A stretch of 64,000 nt of DNA from positions 3,201,001 through 3,265,000 of the forward strand of contig LR746273.1 in the NCBI GenBank assembly GCA_902729315.2, written 5' to 3'. The position numbers and the translations under genes were made by a program. Positions within the stretch are counted from its first letter, which is position 1, and each line of letters begins with the position of its first letter. Below, in pieces: positions 1 through 11,839 of the stretch. This stretch comes from Spirodela intermedia. Its lineage: Eukaryota; Streptophyta; Magnoliopsida; Alismatales; Araceae. The notes below the pieces were generated by a model, which made no database searches, was not told the origin of the DNA, and was given only the letters and a program-made list of their open reading frames with translations.

Positions 1-3000
1 TTAGATGATAGGCCATTTTTATACTCTTGGCTTTTTTCAAGATTAGGTTCATTCACTGCAAATGCGTGGTCAGCTTCTTGAATTTATGTTCTTTTGGGTA
101 ATTTTCAGTTTTAAAAAAATAACATTAAATAGAAAGATTTGGAACATAGATTACACTTACGTTATTTACTTCTGTGCACAGTAGAACAGCATGAAGTAGA
201 AAGTAGTTCGCCATTTTCCTATTTTCAGAACTGTGATCAGTACACTTTGTTCCTATTTCCTGTCACTATTTATTGGTGGAAAAATAAATGTGGGGGGCTC
301 TTCCCTGAATCTATGTTGTAGTTCGCCATTTACTTAATAGGAGCCATATGAATGAGGCACATGGTTCGTACAGCATGTAATGATGAGTTCACAGGACAAA
401 ACCAGTACGTGATTCAGTAACCTTTCACAAGTCAAACCCGGATACTGTCAATTGACTTTATCCATTCGGATACTATTTGCCGTTGCCACTGATGATTCGC
501 CATCCATTCCCCTCACCACCCCTACTTTCTTTTATGTCACTAGGCATTGCAGGCCGAGCATAGTCCCTCTTTCAACTTGTAACTGGTTCTAAGAGGAACC
601 CAGGTTGAGTCACTTAAACAAATTCTCAATCCACTGAATGCAGGACAGTCCAGAATTTCCTAGAATTTGGTAATCAATCGCTTCTCATAACGTGTAACCA
701 AATCTGTGAAGAGTCCTTATGATATCTCTTCAGTTTCTCTAAATCACTGGTGGCCTACCAAATTTCCCTATATAAGGGAAGCCTTCCGACTTGCATGTTC
801 CAAGTGACAAGTGGAGCATGTCGTGCTCAGTCTCTTACATTGTTTCTACTGCTCAGATTTTACCATTGGTTGTTTTCATCATATGAGGATCGAGTGGCTG
901 AAAAGGAACTATGTTAGAGAAATTGAATATGGCAGTATTCAGCTTCCTTGTATAGTAAATTGGATGCGGATGTCTTAATCGCATCACTTCACAGTCTGAG
1001 TTGCAAAATAACGAGCAAGAATGATGTCTGAGGATGGTTTAATGTTTGGTCTTCCTAATTTAGTTGAGCCTACAACATCACCTCTGCCAGTGTAGCCATA
1101 ATTCATCAACTGGAGCCACCAGTTCATATCCATTTCTAATTGCAATGTAAACTCGTCTGAGGTAATGCTGAAAATTTATGGAATCATTGGCAATCATGGA
1201 TACTAGTTTAATAAACCTTTTGTCTTATAATTTATTGTAAAAATTAACCATATTTCGTTCATATCATTTCCTTAGTCAATTTTAAATGTTTTTGCAAATC
1301 CGTTTTCTAGCATATGGGAAATAATGCCGCTTGCAACTCTATCATATCAGATGAGGAACAGGAATAAAGTAAGTTTAGTAAGTGTGTGATTTTGCCACTG
1401 AGGAGTCTAGTTTGGCTAATCATGGAATGCACGCTTCTGCCATTCATGAGAGGAAAGAAATGCAATATCACGTGAGAACAAACATAGAGATGTAAATTTG
1501 TTTCTTGACATCTTTTATACAAGTGTAGAAGAACTTGTTTTACTGGCTGAATGAAACGCTACTGAAACTAAAAAAATTACTGAAGGAGACACCATTGTAG
1601 AATGGGACAAGAGAAGCCTTCAAAAGAAAAAATATTTCTGCAAAATCCCAGTGAATGAAGTCAATACGTCAGTGATAAAATACGATGAATAGAATATGTA
1701 CATTAGAAAATCACCATTATGTTATTCTTAGTTTTAGAATGATGTCAGCAGCAAGTTAATGAGCGATACCATGAAGCTTTGGGTAAGAAGACTTGAAAAT
1801 GGCAATGGTGTTGGATAATCAGTCTTTCTTTTAAGCCGTGAAGCTTGTGTTTTTTGTTGATTTCCTGTTTGGATAATGCTTCCAGTAATTCCAGGGATAG
1901 ATGATATCGGTATCGCTTTTACGAAATTTAGAACGTTCTGGCCTTAATTATCAACGAAATTACCCAGTTATTCTTTCTTCTTACCACAAGAAACTTCTTG
2001 GTTTTTTTGTCCATACAGTTAACTGTCGTGTTGCAAAACCAAAACACCCAATTTTATTAGTTGCTCATTCTCAGGCAATCCTGAAGGTCTTGGTGAATCC
2101 CTTCAGAATAAAATTGAGTCTTCCCCTTCCCTTGAGATAATTTGGATTTAGGGAATACACTTGCATGCTCTGAATGTAAAGGTTGATAAAATCAATTCGG
2201 TTAATGTACCATTAAACTTTCCATATATAGTTTGTCAAAATATGGAAGTCTCAAATATAGTTCTTGGAATGGAATAGTCGCTGTTCGCCATTAGTTAGAC
2301 CAAGATAGAACTGCTCTGAACATATGAAGAGTGGTTGCGTACTAGATTCTTGTGATCTAATCAGATGGCTGAACCAATTATTTGTCTACTAGATTGTAGT
2401 AATGGCTTGCTTTATTTTGGATTCTAAGTCAGCATTATTGTTGAAAATAGAGAAAAAACCTCGTCACAAAGGACAGAGCAGAGAATGGCAGAAACCGTCT
2501 CAAGATTCATTCAACTGTAACCCCCATTATATAGGGAGTAACGATACCCAACTTTTACCCAAAAACCCTCAACTAATTACACTATTTTCCCTACGACCTA
2601 GAACTTCCAACAATTATGCTTAGTTCTCCCAGAATCAAATTTGTCAAAATATGCACTTTATTATCAACCATTACTAAAAATTTCAAGGCGTATTTCAGTT
2701 TTCAAGAAATTGCTTCATTCTAGTCCATGCAAAGTTCCTTTGATTGTAACTTTTGAAATCTTCCTCTTTCCAGATCTCTTTGACTATGTTGAAGCCTATC
2801 TGATTTGAGAACTGACGGGAGAAAAGGATAGCAAATGTGCATTCGTTTATCGCTAGAAAGGCATTCTTGACCCATGTCTTTCTTTCATTCTTCTTCTCTC
2901 CTCTTCTTTTTCAAAGAGATAGAGTCTTAGTTATTTTAAGAACCTGTGAGTTGTTGTACAATGTGATCAAGATGATATTCGTTTGATGGAAGTCCATTCA

Positions 3001-3501
3001 ATGGGGATCCTCATATCTGAAGAAGTCCTTCAAAGATCTCATTCTTATGCCCCTTTTCTGAAACATATTCATATCACCCTTTAGAATTAGTATGATGCGT
3101 GTGCCCTTGATTATTTTGTAAGAGTTATTAGGCTGGATGAGTGATTGTCCCAAGTGATTCTAATTTAAGGTTAGGGGTATCAATCTTTGTAAGCATCAAG
3201 TTGGTTCTCGATATCGAAAGGGTAAAGTGTGGCTAAAACTTCACTTTAGGTATAAAACTGTACCCTTTCATCTCAGCAATTGGTTATAACTCACTATAAT
3301 TCATTTATTTTCACTTTTGTTTACATTTATGGGATGAACTTTTCCTTAAGAAGTAAAGTTTCTTCGTAGAATATTAATTGAAAAGCCCTTTGACGATTCA
3401 AGCTGCTACTAAGGCTAGTCAAACTCCTGCCATTATCAATGTTTCATACGGTTTTCGGTGTCCACTGAACTTGTCATTGCCTTGTTGATCCTGCGTGATA
3501 G
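1..3501. other. Spacer or long intron without a recognisable gene
   Basis: AT-rich sequence with only short chance reading frames on both strands. The first recognised exon downstream (3502) begins inside a protein, after an acceptor-like AG. Upstream exons of that gene must therefore lie here unrecognised or beyond the window edge. I looked for conserved coding blocks with flanking splice sites and found none I could defend. Confidence 0.5.
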
Positions 3502-3607
3502 GTGGTCCTCTGCTTTGGAAATTCAGTTGCTTCCACCCGGTGGTTGCTGCAAGATGAGTTCAACATTCAGACTACAAAATGCGACAACTGCATCATTGTG
3601 AGTCCCC

Positions 3608-3680
<73 letters not shown>

Positions 3681-4404
3681 ACCACCTGGAATCTCCTTTC
3701 CAATGATTTTAATCTAGCTTTATTTCTGCTCGGATTATTGGGCTACTCCAGACACTAACTGGCTTCTTCACATGTTTTAGTGTTGCATGATCGGTCTCCA
3801 ACAACTGGCCTGCATTTTCTCTATCGTTGCCATGTGTGTCGGAGGCGATGAGCTGGGAGATGCTGCCCAGATCCTGAACTGTTTAGCTGATGCTGTATAC
3901 TTGACGTACGTTCATCTCTCCCATCCTCTTGCTCTCGTAGGGGATATTTTGTCCCACATTCACCTAAAAATTAACGTTTTTTTCTTGATTTTTATTGCAG
4001 TGTGTGCGCCTGCATGCAGGTAATGGCAACCAGCTCGGATCCCCTTCTTGAAAATTATCTCTGACTTGATTTTTTTTTTTTTCCTCTTATTTACCGCACA
4101 AGTTGGATGGATTCATCATCCCCAATTGCAGACCCAACATAAGATTGAAATGGACAAGAGGGACGGTAAATTCGGGCAGCCTTCCGTGATGGCTGTGCCG
4201 GCAGTCCAGCAGATGTCACGCATAAACCAGCCGATCCCTCCTGCTGCTGGGTATCCTCCGCCGGCGTATGGGCAGGCCTATGCATATGGACCTCCTCAGG
4301 GTGCTAACCCGCCACCAGGTTACCCTCCTCAGGGCGCCTACCCGCCGCCAGGTTACCCTCCTCAGGGTGCCTACCCGCCACCGGGTTACCCACCGCGGAG
4401 TTAA
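3502..4404 (+). CDS. Cys-rich, XYPPX-type proline-repeat membrane protein, 5'-partial
   Basis: Four exons join in one frame: 3502-3597, 3781-3905, 4001-4019 and 4132-4404 (170 residues to the TAA). All three introns are GT-AG. The N-terminal half has the core NIQTTKCDNCII followed by a Cys-containing hydrophobic stretch (LQQLACIFSIVAMCVGG), then a VCACMQTQHKIEMDKRDGKF block. The C-terminal half is Tyr/Pro/Gly-rich, with repeated PPGYPPQGAY units and an end in YPPRS. This resembles a plant family I know only as proline-rich or XYPPX-repeat proteins of unknown function, probably membrane-associated. The first exon starts in mid-protein, so the initiating exon is missing from this model. The first intron (183 bases) consists largely of a CT microsatellite. 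Exon structure is well supported; function is not known. Confidence 0.75.
3611..3678. repeat. (CT)n microsatellite in an intron
   Basis: An almost pure CT run of about 68 bases fills over a third of the 183-base intron, starting about a dozen bases after the splice donor at 3598. Confidence 0.95.
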
Positions 4405-5277
4405 GGTCAGACTCCTGCACCCTTCTATTCCTGGTCATTTGTGGCATCTGAAGGTGAGAATGGTTCTTGCTGATGAACCATGTGCTTGTTGATATTAGAC
4501 CTGTAAGATTGTGAACTGGGGTTTCTGCAATTACCCTCTGCCATCTGGATCATCAGTTTCTTGTGTGGTCATCAGAGAGATGATTGAAGCCTGGACTCGA
4601 TGTGTTGTTACTTTTGTGGAGGATCAATGCTTGTTGTTTGTGTTTGGCGATGAATCGTGTGCATTTTCTCCTAAGTTATGTAGACAACTATCATTTATGT
4701 GGCCATTATGGAGTTCAATTCTCTCAGTTGTTGTTGTTGTCATCTGTTTCCCAAATCATAGTTAGAGAGAGAGAGAATGAATGTGAATCTGATATTTCCT
4801 GTTTTAGGATGGGCTGAAGAACCTGGCCATCCCCCTTTCATTTATTTTCTAAAGTGCTTGCTGCAGAATCTGTTTTCCATGTCTTGATTATGATCTTATC
4901 TTTGCTCTGTGACTTTGAACTTTTTATGACCGACCCATTTTTATTTTTCATATCCTGTCAAAAAAATATATTTTTTTTCAATTGCCCACAAAAAAAATAA
5001 AAATGTTCAGGGTTGATCAATACGGCTTATGCAGTGGTGATGGAGGTCGCCCCAAACCCTGGGTTCTTTAGGGTTCATGGCCCCATTTTTCCAGACTTGG
5101 CAAATTTCTGCATGATCCCCGATGAAATAGAACAATGAGATTCATCAACTGCCAATCCCTAATTAGTAAAGATGGGTCCAAACGAGGGGGATAATCTAAG
5201 TGTTTGCCCCTTTTTCTTCTCTTTTTTTTGGTTAAATCTCGTCATTTTTGAGGCCTATATCTCAAGGTTAAAGAAGC

Positions 5278-5317
<40 letters not shown>

Positions 5318-6010
5318 GTCTCTCTTCATATCTTAGAATTGTTGGGTATGGTATCTTGGCATATCGTGCCTTTATTGCAAAGTGGTGACGGTGCATTTTT
5401 GGTAAATGAGCCAGAAAAGGCATTAAATCACTTCGGATTATATGCTTAATAGAAAATTTTGAGGCAATTATGTTGATCATTACGATGGAGACGCCTTCAA
5501 AATTGGCTCCATGCACATCTCACCATGAATCAAGGGTAAAATAGACTTTTCCGGTAAAAATATTTGTTATTTCTTGAATAAAAATAATAAAGACAACGGA
5601 TCATAATCATGAAATTAGCTGATTATGATGACGACGGTATTTGGGAATTTAATTTTTTATTTACTTAAATATATTTAAAAAATAATATATTTCCCACCTC
5701 TTTTTTGACTTAGTCCGGGGCTTTCATTTTATCTCCATCTTATTTTGAAGGCTAAATCAAGTAACTGTATTGTAGAAAATACCTTCAACTAATTATATTG
5801 TGGTAATGTACAAGCGCCCAAAGGATAGTTTATCCCTTTAATAAAGAGCTTGACTGATGAAAAAATTATGAATTTTATTTTAAATAATAAAATAATCCTC
5901 AGCTTTCAGATATAGAATTATTTAAAAATAATCAACTACCCAAAAAGGAAAAAAAATCGATTTATCATTGATGGGAACTGGTTATCGGGAAGAACGGAAT
6001 TATATTCCAA
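4405..6010. other. 3' UTR and spacer before the FZR gene
   Basis: The 3' UTR of the proline-repeat gene probably occupies the first several hundred bases. The rest is AT-rich spacer with a CT microsatellite near 5280-5325. No further coding sequence is supported. Confidence 0.6.
5280..5325. repeat. (CT)n microsatellite
   Basis: CT run of about 45 bases ending in short GTCT interruptions. It lies in the spacer between the proline-repeat gene and FZR. Confidence 0.9.
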
Positions 6011-6020
6011 TATATAAAAG
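6011..6020 (+). promoter_or_regulatory. TATA box of FZR
   Basis: TATATAAAAG lies about 160 bases upstream of the chosen FZR start codon at 6172, a normal distance for a plant core promoter with a leader of about 130 bases. An in-frame ATG at 5968 lies upstream of this box, so a transcript starting here would not contain it. That supports 6172 as the start. Confidence 0.6.
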
Positions 6021-6171
6021 ATTCGGGTATTATTGCAAATCTTCCTGGTTTCCTCTTCCCGTTCTTCGTCTTCTTTCTTCGTCCCCGTGGTCTCGTCCTT
6101 CCCCGCTCTCCTCCACCTGTCTCTGCCACTTCTGGTCGCCCATACAGAGCCCGGCCTCTGGATGCGCGGCA

Positions 6172-9100
6172 ATGGAGGACCGTCAAAGGGCCGCGGCATC
6201 CTCCTCTTCTCCTTCTTCCCTCGCTTCCCCCGCCCCCTCGTCTTCGCAGCTCAATCTGCCGTCGTCCTCAATGTCGCGAGGACGCCTCCTCCAGGAGAGC
6301 TCGCCGGCGCCGTCGTTTCTGCCGTCTTCATCCTCCACTCCTCGGATAATTTACAGTGACAGGTTTATTCCTAGCCGGACAGGGTCGAACTTCGCCCTAT
6401 TCGATCTCTGCCCCCCTCCGCGCCCTTCACCGTCCACATCTACTTCGTCCCCCCACCACTCGCCTGCTGCAGCGGGGGAGGGGAGAGGCGGCGGAAGGGA
6501 GGACGTTTCTGGGGCCTATTCCGCTCTGCTCCGATCCGTCCTCTTTGGCCCCGATCACGGCGGCATTGTCCCCCCCGCTACTCCAGACAGGGCTATGGCC
6601 GGAAGGGTGTCTGTCTTGGCGTCTCCTCCCTCCGGGAGCGCCGGTGACTCGTCCTCCTCAGCTTCCTCCTCTTCGCCGATGAGTCCGTTTGGGAGGAACA
6701 TCTTCAGGTTCAAGACTGAAGTGCGCAGGGTATCCCTATTCCCTGATGGTCAAGATGGAGGATTATCGGGCGCCATCGCAAGTCCTCCCAAGGCCCCCAG
6801 GAAGGTCCCCCGTTCTCCTTACAAGGCGAGTTTACTCGGAATCTCTTCCGTCCACTGCTTGACACCGCGTTCTCGTTCAGTTTTGAGAGCTCTCGCGTTG
6901 CAATGACTGATCTATTCTGCTCATTCCTATACAGGTGCTGGATGCGCCTGCTTTACAAGACGACTTCTACTTGAACCTCGTGGACTGGTCGCCGAACAAT
7001 ATGTTGGCCGTGGGGTTGGGAAACTGTGTGTATCTCTGGAATGCTTACAGCAGCAAGGCGAGACTTTCTACCATGAATTTCTTTATTTTCAGCGGCTCGA
7101 ACCCCTTGCATTGTGGCATTTGCATAGTCTTAACGGGTTTCTGCAAAATTTGTCCAGGTGACGACACTGTGCGACCTGGGCATCGATGACAGCGTCTGTT
7201 CTGTGGCCTGGGCTCAGCGTGGCACTCACTTGGCAGTGGGGACGAGCTTGGGAAAAGTGCAGGTTTGGGACCCACCCATGCTTGAACTTCTCTCTCTGTT
7301 TGGGGTTGCAATAATGCCAGGAGAGTAGTTTGCGTAATTGCTGTGAGCACTTCTGTCTATAAAGCTTTGGCATCTGAAGCAATGGCTTGGGTAGAAGACG
7401 GTTTTAATATACGTGAACGTTTTGAAGAAACATGGTGCAGAGAATACTTTTCGAAGATGGAGAGATGCAAATTCTAGAGATTTTCCCTTAGTTTCTCGCA
7501 GATTTTCTCGAGTAGTGAAGGAGTGTAGTTAATGTTGGACCTGAAACGTCCTTAAGATTGAGTCATGAGTGGTGAATGCAAGTTGAACAGAAAAAGTCAT
7601 TTGAAGACGACTGAGCATGATTGCCATTGTCTGTCTGGCAATTAATGTTTGCTTATCGTTGTCTGCCTGCTGGACTCTGTGATCATTTTTTTTTTTTCTA
7701 AACTTAATAATTTCTAGCAACCTTCCACTTTTGTAGATTTGGGATGTATCTCCATGTCGGAGGATAAGGATAATGGAGGGCCATCGCCTACGTGTTGGTG
7801 CCCTGGCATGGAGTTCCTCGACCTTATCATCTGGGAGCAGAGACAAGATAATTCTTCAACGTGATATTCGCGCTCAAGAAGATTTCGTCAGCAAACTCAC
7901 TGGGCACAAATCAGAGGTCAGAATAATCTACATTTCGAATGGGCTACCGGGCACATATCCCTTTGTTCCATTGGGCTCTCTGTTCCTTATGATTTGCAGC
8001 ATATCTTGTCAGGAATCATTTCTCCATCATTTATTGTTATTTTGGTTCCGTTCGATTATCTCTTCCTTATCCTGGGAAATTTACATTATCAGGCATCATT
8101 TCTCTGTCACTAATTTAAGCACTGAACATTTTGTGTGTTTCTGTTGCATATTTGCATTTGTTTAGGTTTGTGGGTTGAAGTGGTCTTATGACAATCGTGA
8201 ATTGGCATCTGGAGGGAACGACAACAGAGTAAGCTGGAACTGGTCCTATGTTTCCTATTTATCTTCAGCAGTTTGTTCTCGTGAACAAATTGGAAGGTTG
8301 GTCTTTCGTTTTTCTTATTGCGGCTGCTGCCTTCATTTGTCTGGACATAGCTTTTCGTATGGAATCAACACTCGACACAGCCTGTGCTGAAGTACTGTGA
8401 GCACACCGCAGCTGTAAAAGCCATCGCCTGGTCCCCTCATTTGCATGGTCTGCTTGCATCTGGAGGGGGAACAGCAGACCGTTGCATTCGTTTCTGGAAT
8501 ACAACTACCAACACTCACTTAAGCTGTGTGGACACCGGCAGTCAGGTATTTTGCCATTTTTTCTTCGGTCCTTTTTCTAGGTTTATCTTCTCCAAAAGCT
8601 TCCAGGGCTTATACTATCTGTCAAGGTTATGACAATGTAAAGTAATTTAGAATGTCTCCATTTTGGGGTATTATTCAGACCCAAACTCGCAAGGAATCTT
8701 TATGGGAAAATATATACTTTCAATTATGAAGTATAAATCATTAGTAAAACGTTGTCATCAAGTTGTTCAGTGAACTTAACCTGGCTTATTATTTGCTGGC
8801 CCAAATTGCGGAATATTTGTTCTTGCACTTCTGTAAGCTGCGTTCTCTGCCATAAAAGAGGCTTTTGTTGTGCTACTGGAATAGGTCGCCTTGCATCTGT
8901 GTTTATTTCTAGAAACATTTCTGAGTTTAAGACTTGAACTGGTGATGAGCCCTCATTGCAGACTTTATTTGCCAAACATCAGACGAGGTCTTTGGATACT
9001 TGGGCAGGAGGTGTTTCGTTCTCCAGAGATATGCCAACACTAAAGAAGGTTAACTAGGAGATTATTTTATTAACCTAGAGGGAAACTGAGAGAGATGGGA

Positions 9101-11839
9101 CCTGTTTAGAAAGGTTCTTTGGAACATCAATCAATAATGCACAGTGAAATGTTTTAGAAAAGGTCCTTTGATCTCTCTTGCTTCTGACAGTGAAGTCTGA
9201 GTGAGAATTTAGCAACCCGAAAGGGATAATGTAAAACAGAAGAACAAATGGCCTGGTGTCATGGAACAATCATATTTGGATATAGGGGATGAGTAAAATA
9301 TGCATGCTCCTGAAAGTTTCCTGGTAGCCAGAATGGTATCTGCGGAAATTCCAATGAGGCATTTTTAGTTGAATATTATGAAGAAGGCGAAGCTAGCTAG
9401 TTTGTACAATGGTTTATCCATGGGTTTATCCTAATCACAGGTTGTATGATCTCCGATCAAGGGATTCCTAAAACCTCTTGCTGACAGTGGACCGGTGTTC
9501 TTAGGATAGTGATGACACAAATAGGGATGATGTTTGGACAAAAGTTGGTGATGAGGATTTTACTTGGGATCAGGTGTACAGGTTGCAGCAACAAGAGCTG
9601 GAGGTTTGAGTCGGATATGGGATGTAAGAATGGAACTGCCGTACTGCCCCCGTGCAGTTTGATTCTAAAGGGAACGAACTGAAGAAAGTACCTTACAGGG
9701 AAAACGAAGATTGGCTTAGAAGTATTCTTGGAAAAATGAACCATTTAGACGTTTTACATTAGAGTACGAAAGGGCAGGGATTAGAATTAAATAAAGGGAG
9801 CTCAATTTTATCTAGAGAACACAATGTTTAATTGCCAAAGGGGGAAAATTAACCTATAGAAAAGGTAATATGGAGTTGTTTGAAAACAAGGGGACTTATC
9901 ACGTCTGCGTATAGACCCTCACTCAGTTAACCAACTTAATTTCAGTTTTTTTTATGTTTTTTGGACTTCTGACTTGATATTCTCTTACGTTTGCTGTGTA
10001 CTGTTGATCTACCGACCTGAATAAAATATCCATGCACAACATTTCAAACATTTTATGTGAACATGAGATGTCTATTAGGGCTATACCGTTCTGTTTTAAG
10101 CACATTTTGGATGATATAGGAAATCTCTTAGACTGTTGGGATATTTGAGTTGAGGGAACAGCGATGTTCCATCTCCTAGCCAACCATCAGGAACATACAT
10201 CCTTCTTGCACCAGTTTGGATATCCATGAAACCATATAATCGTGGCAAATGATCAACCAGTTCCATATCCAAGTGGTGATGATGGCGACAAGATTTGTAG
10301 TTTAAATGGCCGCATCCCTTTTTCTCTGGCATTTCGAGTGTCATGGAGATTCATTCCTTTTGCCATCAGGTTTCTTAACAAAAGTTGGAACTGTTGCTTT
10401 TACATAATGTTACTAAAGTTGGTTTTTTTGTCATCATGGTGGCTGACTGATGTGCATTTGATGTTTACTATGTTGAACTTAACATCCATAAGAAGGGGGA
10501 TTTGCCGCTGACAGAGCATGCCTTTATGCATCAAGTGCTGCCCTTGTGCATGCATTTGCGATCGATTACCCCTTGTAGTTATGAAATGCAAGATGAAAGC
10601 TTTAACCGATTAGTTCTGAGGTGTTAATGGCTAGTGAAAACTAAAAGCAACTTGGGCTAAGAGAGGACAATTAATTTTTCTTGAAACTTTCTCCATTAGT
10701 CATCAGTCTGTGACTGAATCCATTTGATTCCCTCTCAGCCTGTGACTGCTGGATTTTCTTTTCCACGAATAGTTTGGCTCTTCTGATGTTTACCTTCTTC
10801 ATGTATACCGTGTTTGGTTCTTGTGGCAGCACTATGACCTATGGTACTCGTATTCTCACTGCCACAGATTTGCTAAGAAGGATATGTATTTAACTGAAAT
10901 TTATAAACTAATTTCCTTATCTGGTGATGCATTTCATAGTTGGTGTGTTTTTAAGTTTAAATTTAATGGTAACATTTTACCATGTGAGTTCTCATGAAAT
11001 ATTTCTGGACATTCTTGGGAAACTAGTTGACAAATCTCTTCTCTTGACTCACGTAGGTGTGCAATCTAGTCTGGTCAAAGAATGTCAATGAACTAGTTAG
11101 CACCCATGGCTACTCTCAGAATCAGATAATTGTTTGGCGATATCCTTCCATGTCGAAGGTATTATACCACTTGATCATGTTAATTGTTAAAACATAAGCA
11201 CTTTAGATGGGTCCAGGAACTTCTTGCTGACTCTTGCTATGCTACAGCTTGCAACACTCATCGGCCATACAATGCGAGTCCTATACCTTGCTATATCTCC
11301 TGATGGACAAGTAAACAGCTCCCTCCCACAGTTTTTTTCTTTTTTGGTGTTTTTTTTTTTTTTTTTTTTTTTGGAGGGGAAGCAATCTTTAATGGGATTT
11401 TTTGCTTAATAATTTTCCTTTTATTTCAGACAATTGTGACGGGAGCTGGTGATGAAACACTGAGATTCTGGAATGTCTTTCCTTCGCCTAAATTTCAGGT
11501 ATGGGATACATTCAGACCCTTTGATATCTCGTAATGTCTGTAGCACCCCTTCTCCTTATGAACTTAAACCTTTTTTTCTTCGTCTTTGAAACTGCTTCAA
11601 CCTTGATGGTATGCTCACAAGTCATAGGATCGCTCTTGAATGTGTTTCTGAGAACCATCTTGCAATGCTTAATCCTTGATTCTTCAATCTGGGTTCAATG
11701 TTCTTTGGGTTTCTTTAATAGCGCTAGAAAAATCTGATTTCAGCTTTTTGATCAATCTTTTTCCATAAAACCATGGTGATTACAGAGCAATGAAAGTGAT
11801 ATTGGGTCGACATCTCTTGGAAGAACGCAGATTCGATAA
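6172..11839 (+). CDS. FZR2: FIZZY-RELATED / CCS52A, CDH1-type WD40 activator of the APC/C
   Basis: Ten exons: 6172-6825, 6935-7057, 7158-7262, 7737-7916, 8166-8228, 8351-8545, 11057-11158, 11248-11310, 11430-11498, 11786-11839 (535 residues). The protein recruits substrates such as mitotic cyclins to the anaphase-promoting complex, driving mitotic exit and endoreduplication. Evidence: the C-box DRFIPSR at residues 63-69 after a Ser/Pro-rich N-terminus, [20 protein letters not shown] before the propeller, seven WD40 blades from about residue 225, the [13 protein letters not shown] segment, and the C-terminal Ile-Arg tail that binds APC/C. It closely matches Arabidopsis FZR proteins but has a longer Ser-rich N-terminus. 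Introns 1 and 2 use GC donors (AAG|GCGAG); the rest are GT-AG. Intron 6 is 2.5 kb. The A-type assignment is likely; the exact paralogue (FZR1, 2 or 3) is not resolved. Confidence 0.96.

Noticed and set aside
5968-6171. In-frame upstream ATG extending FZR by 68 residues
   Set aside because: The TATA box at 6011 lies between this ATG and 6172, and the extra residues do not resemble FZR N-termini.
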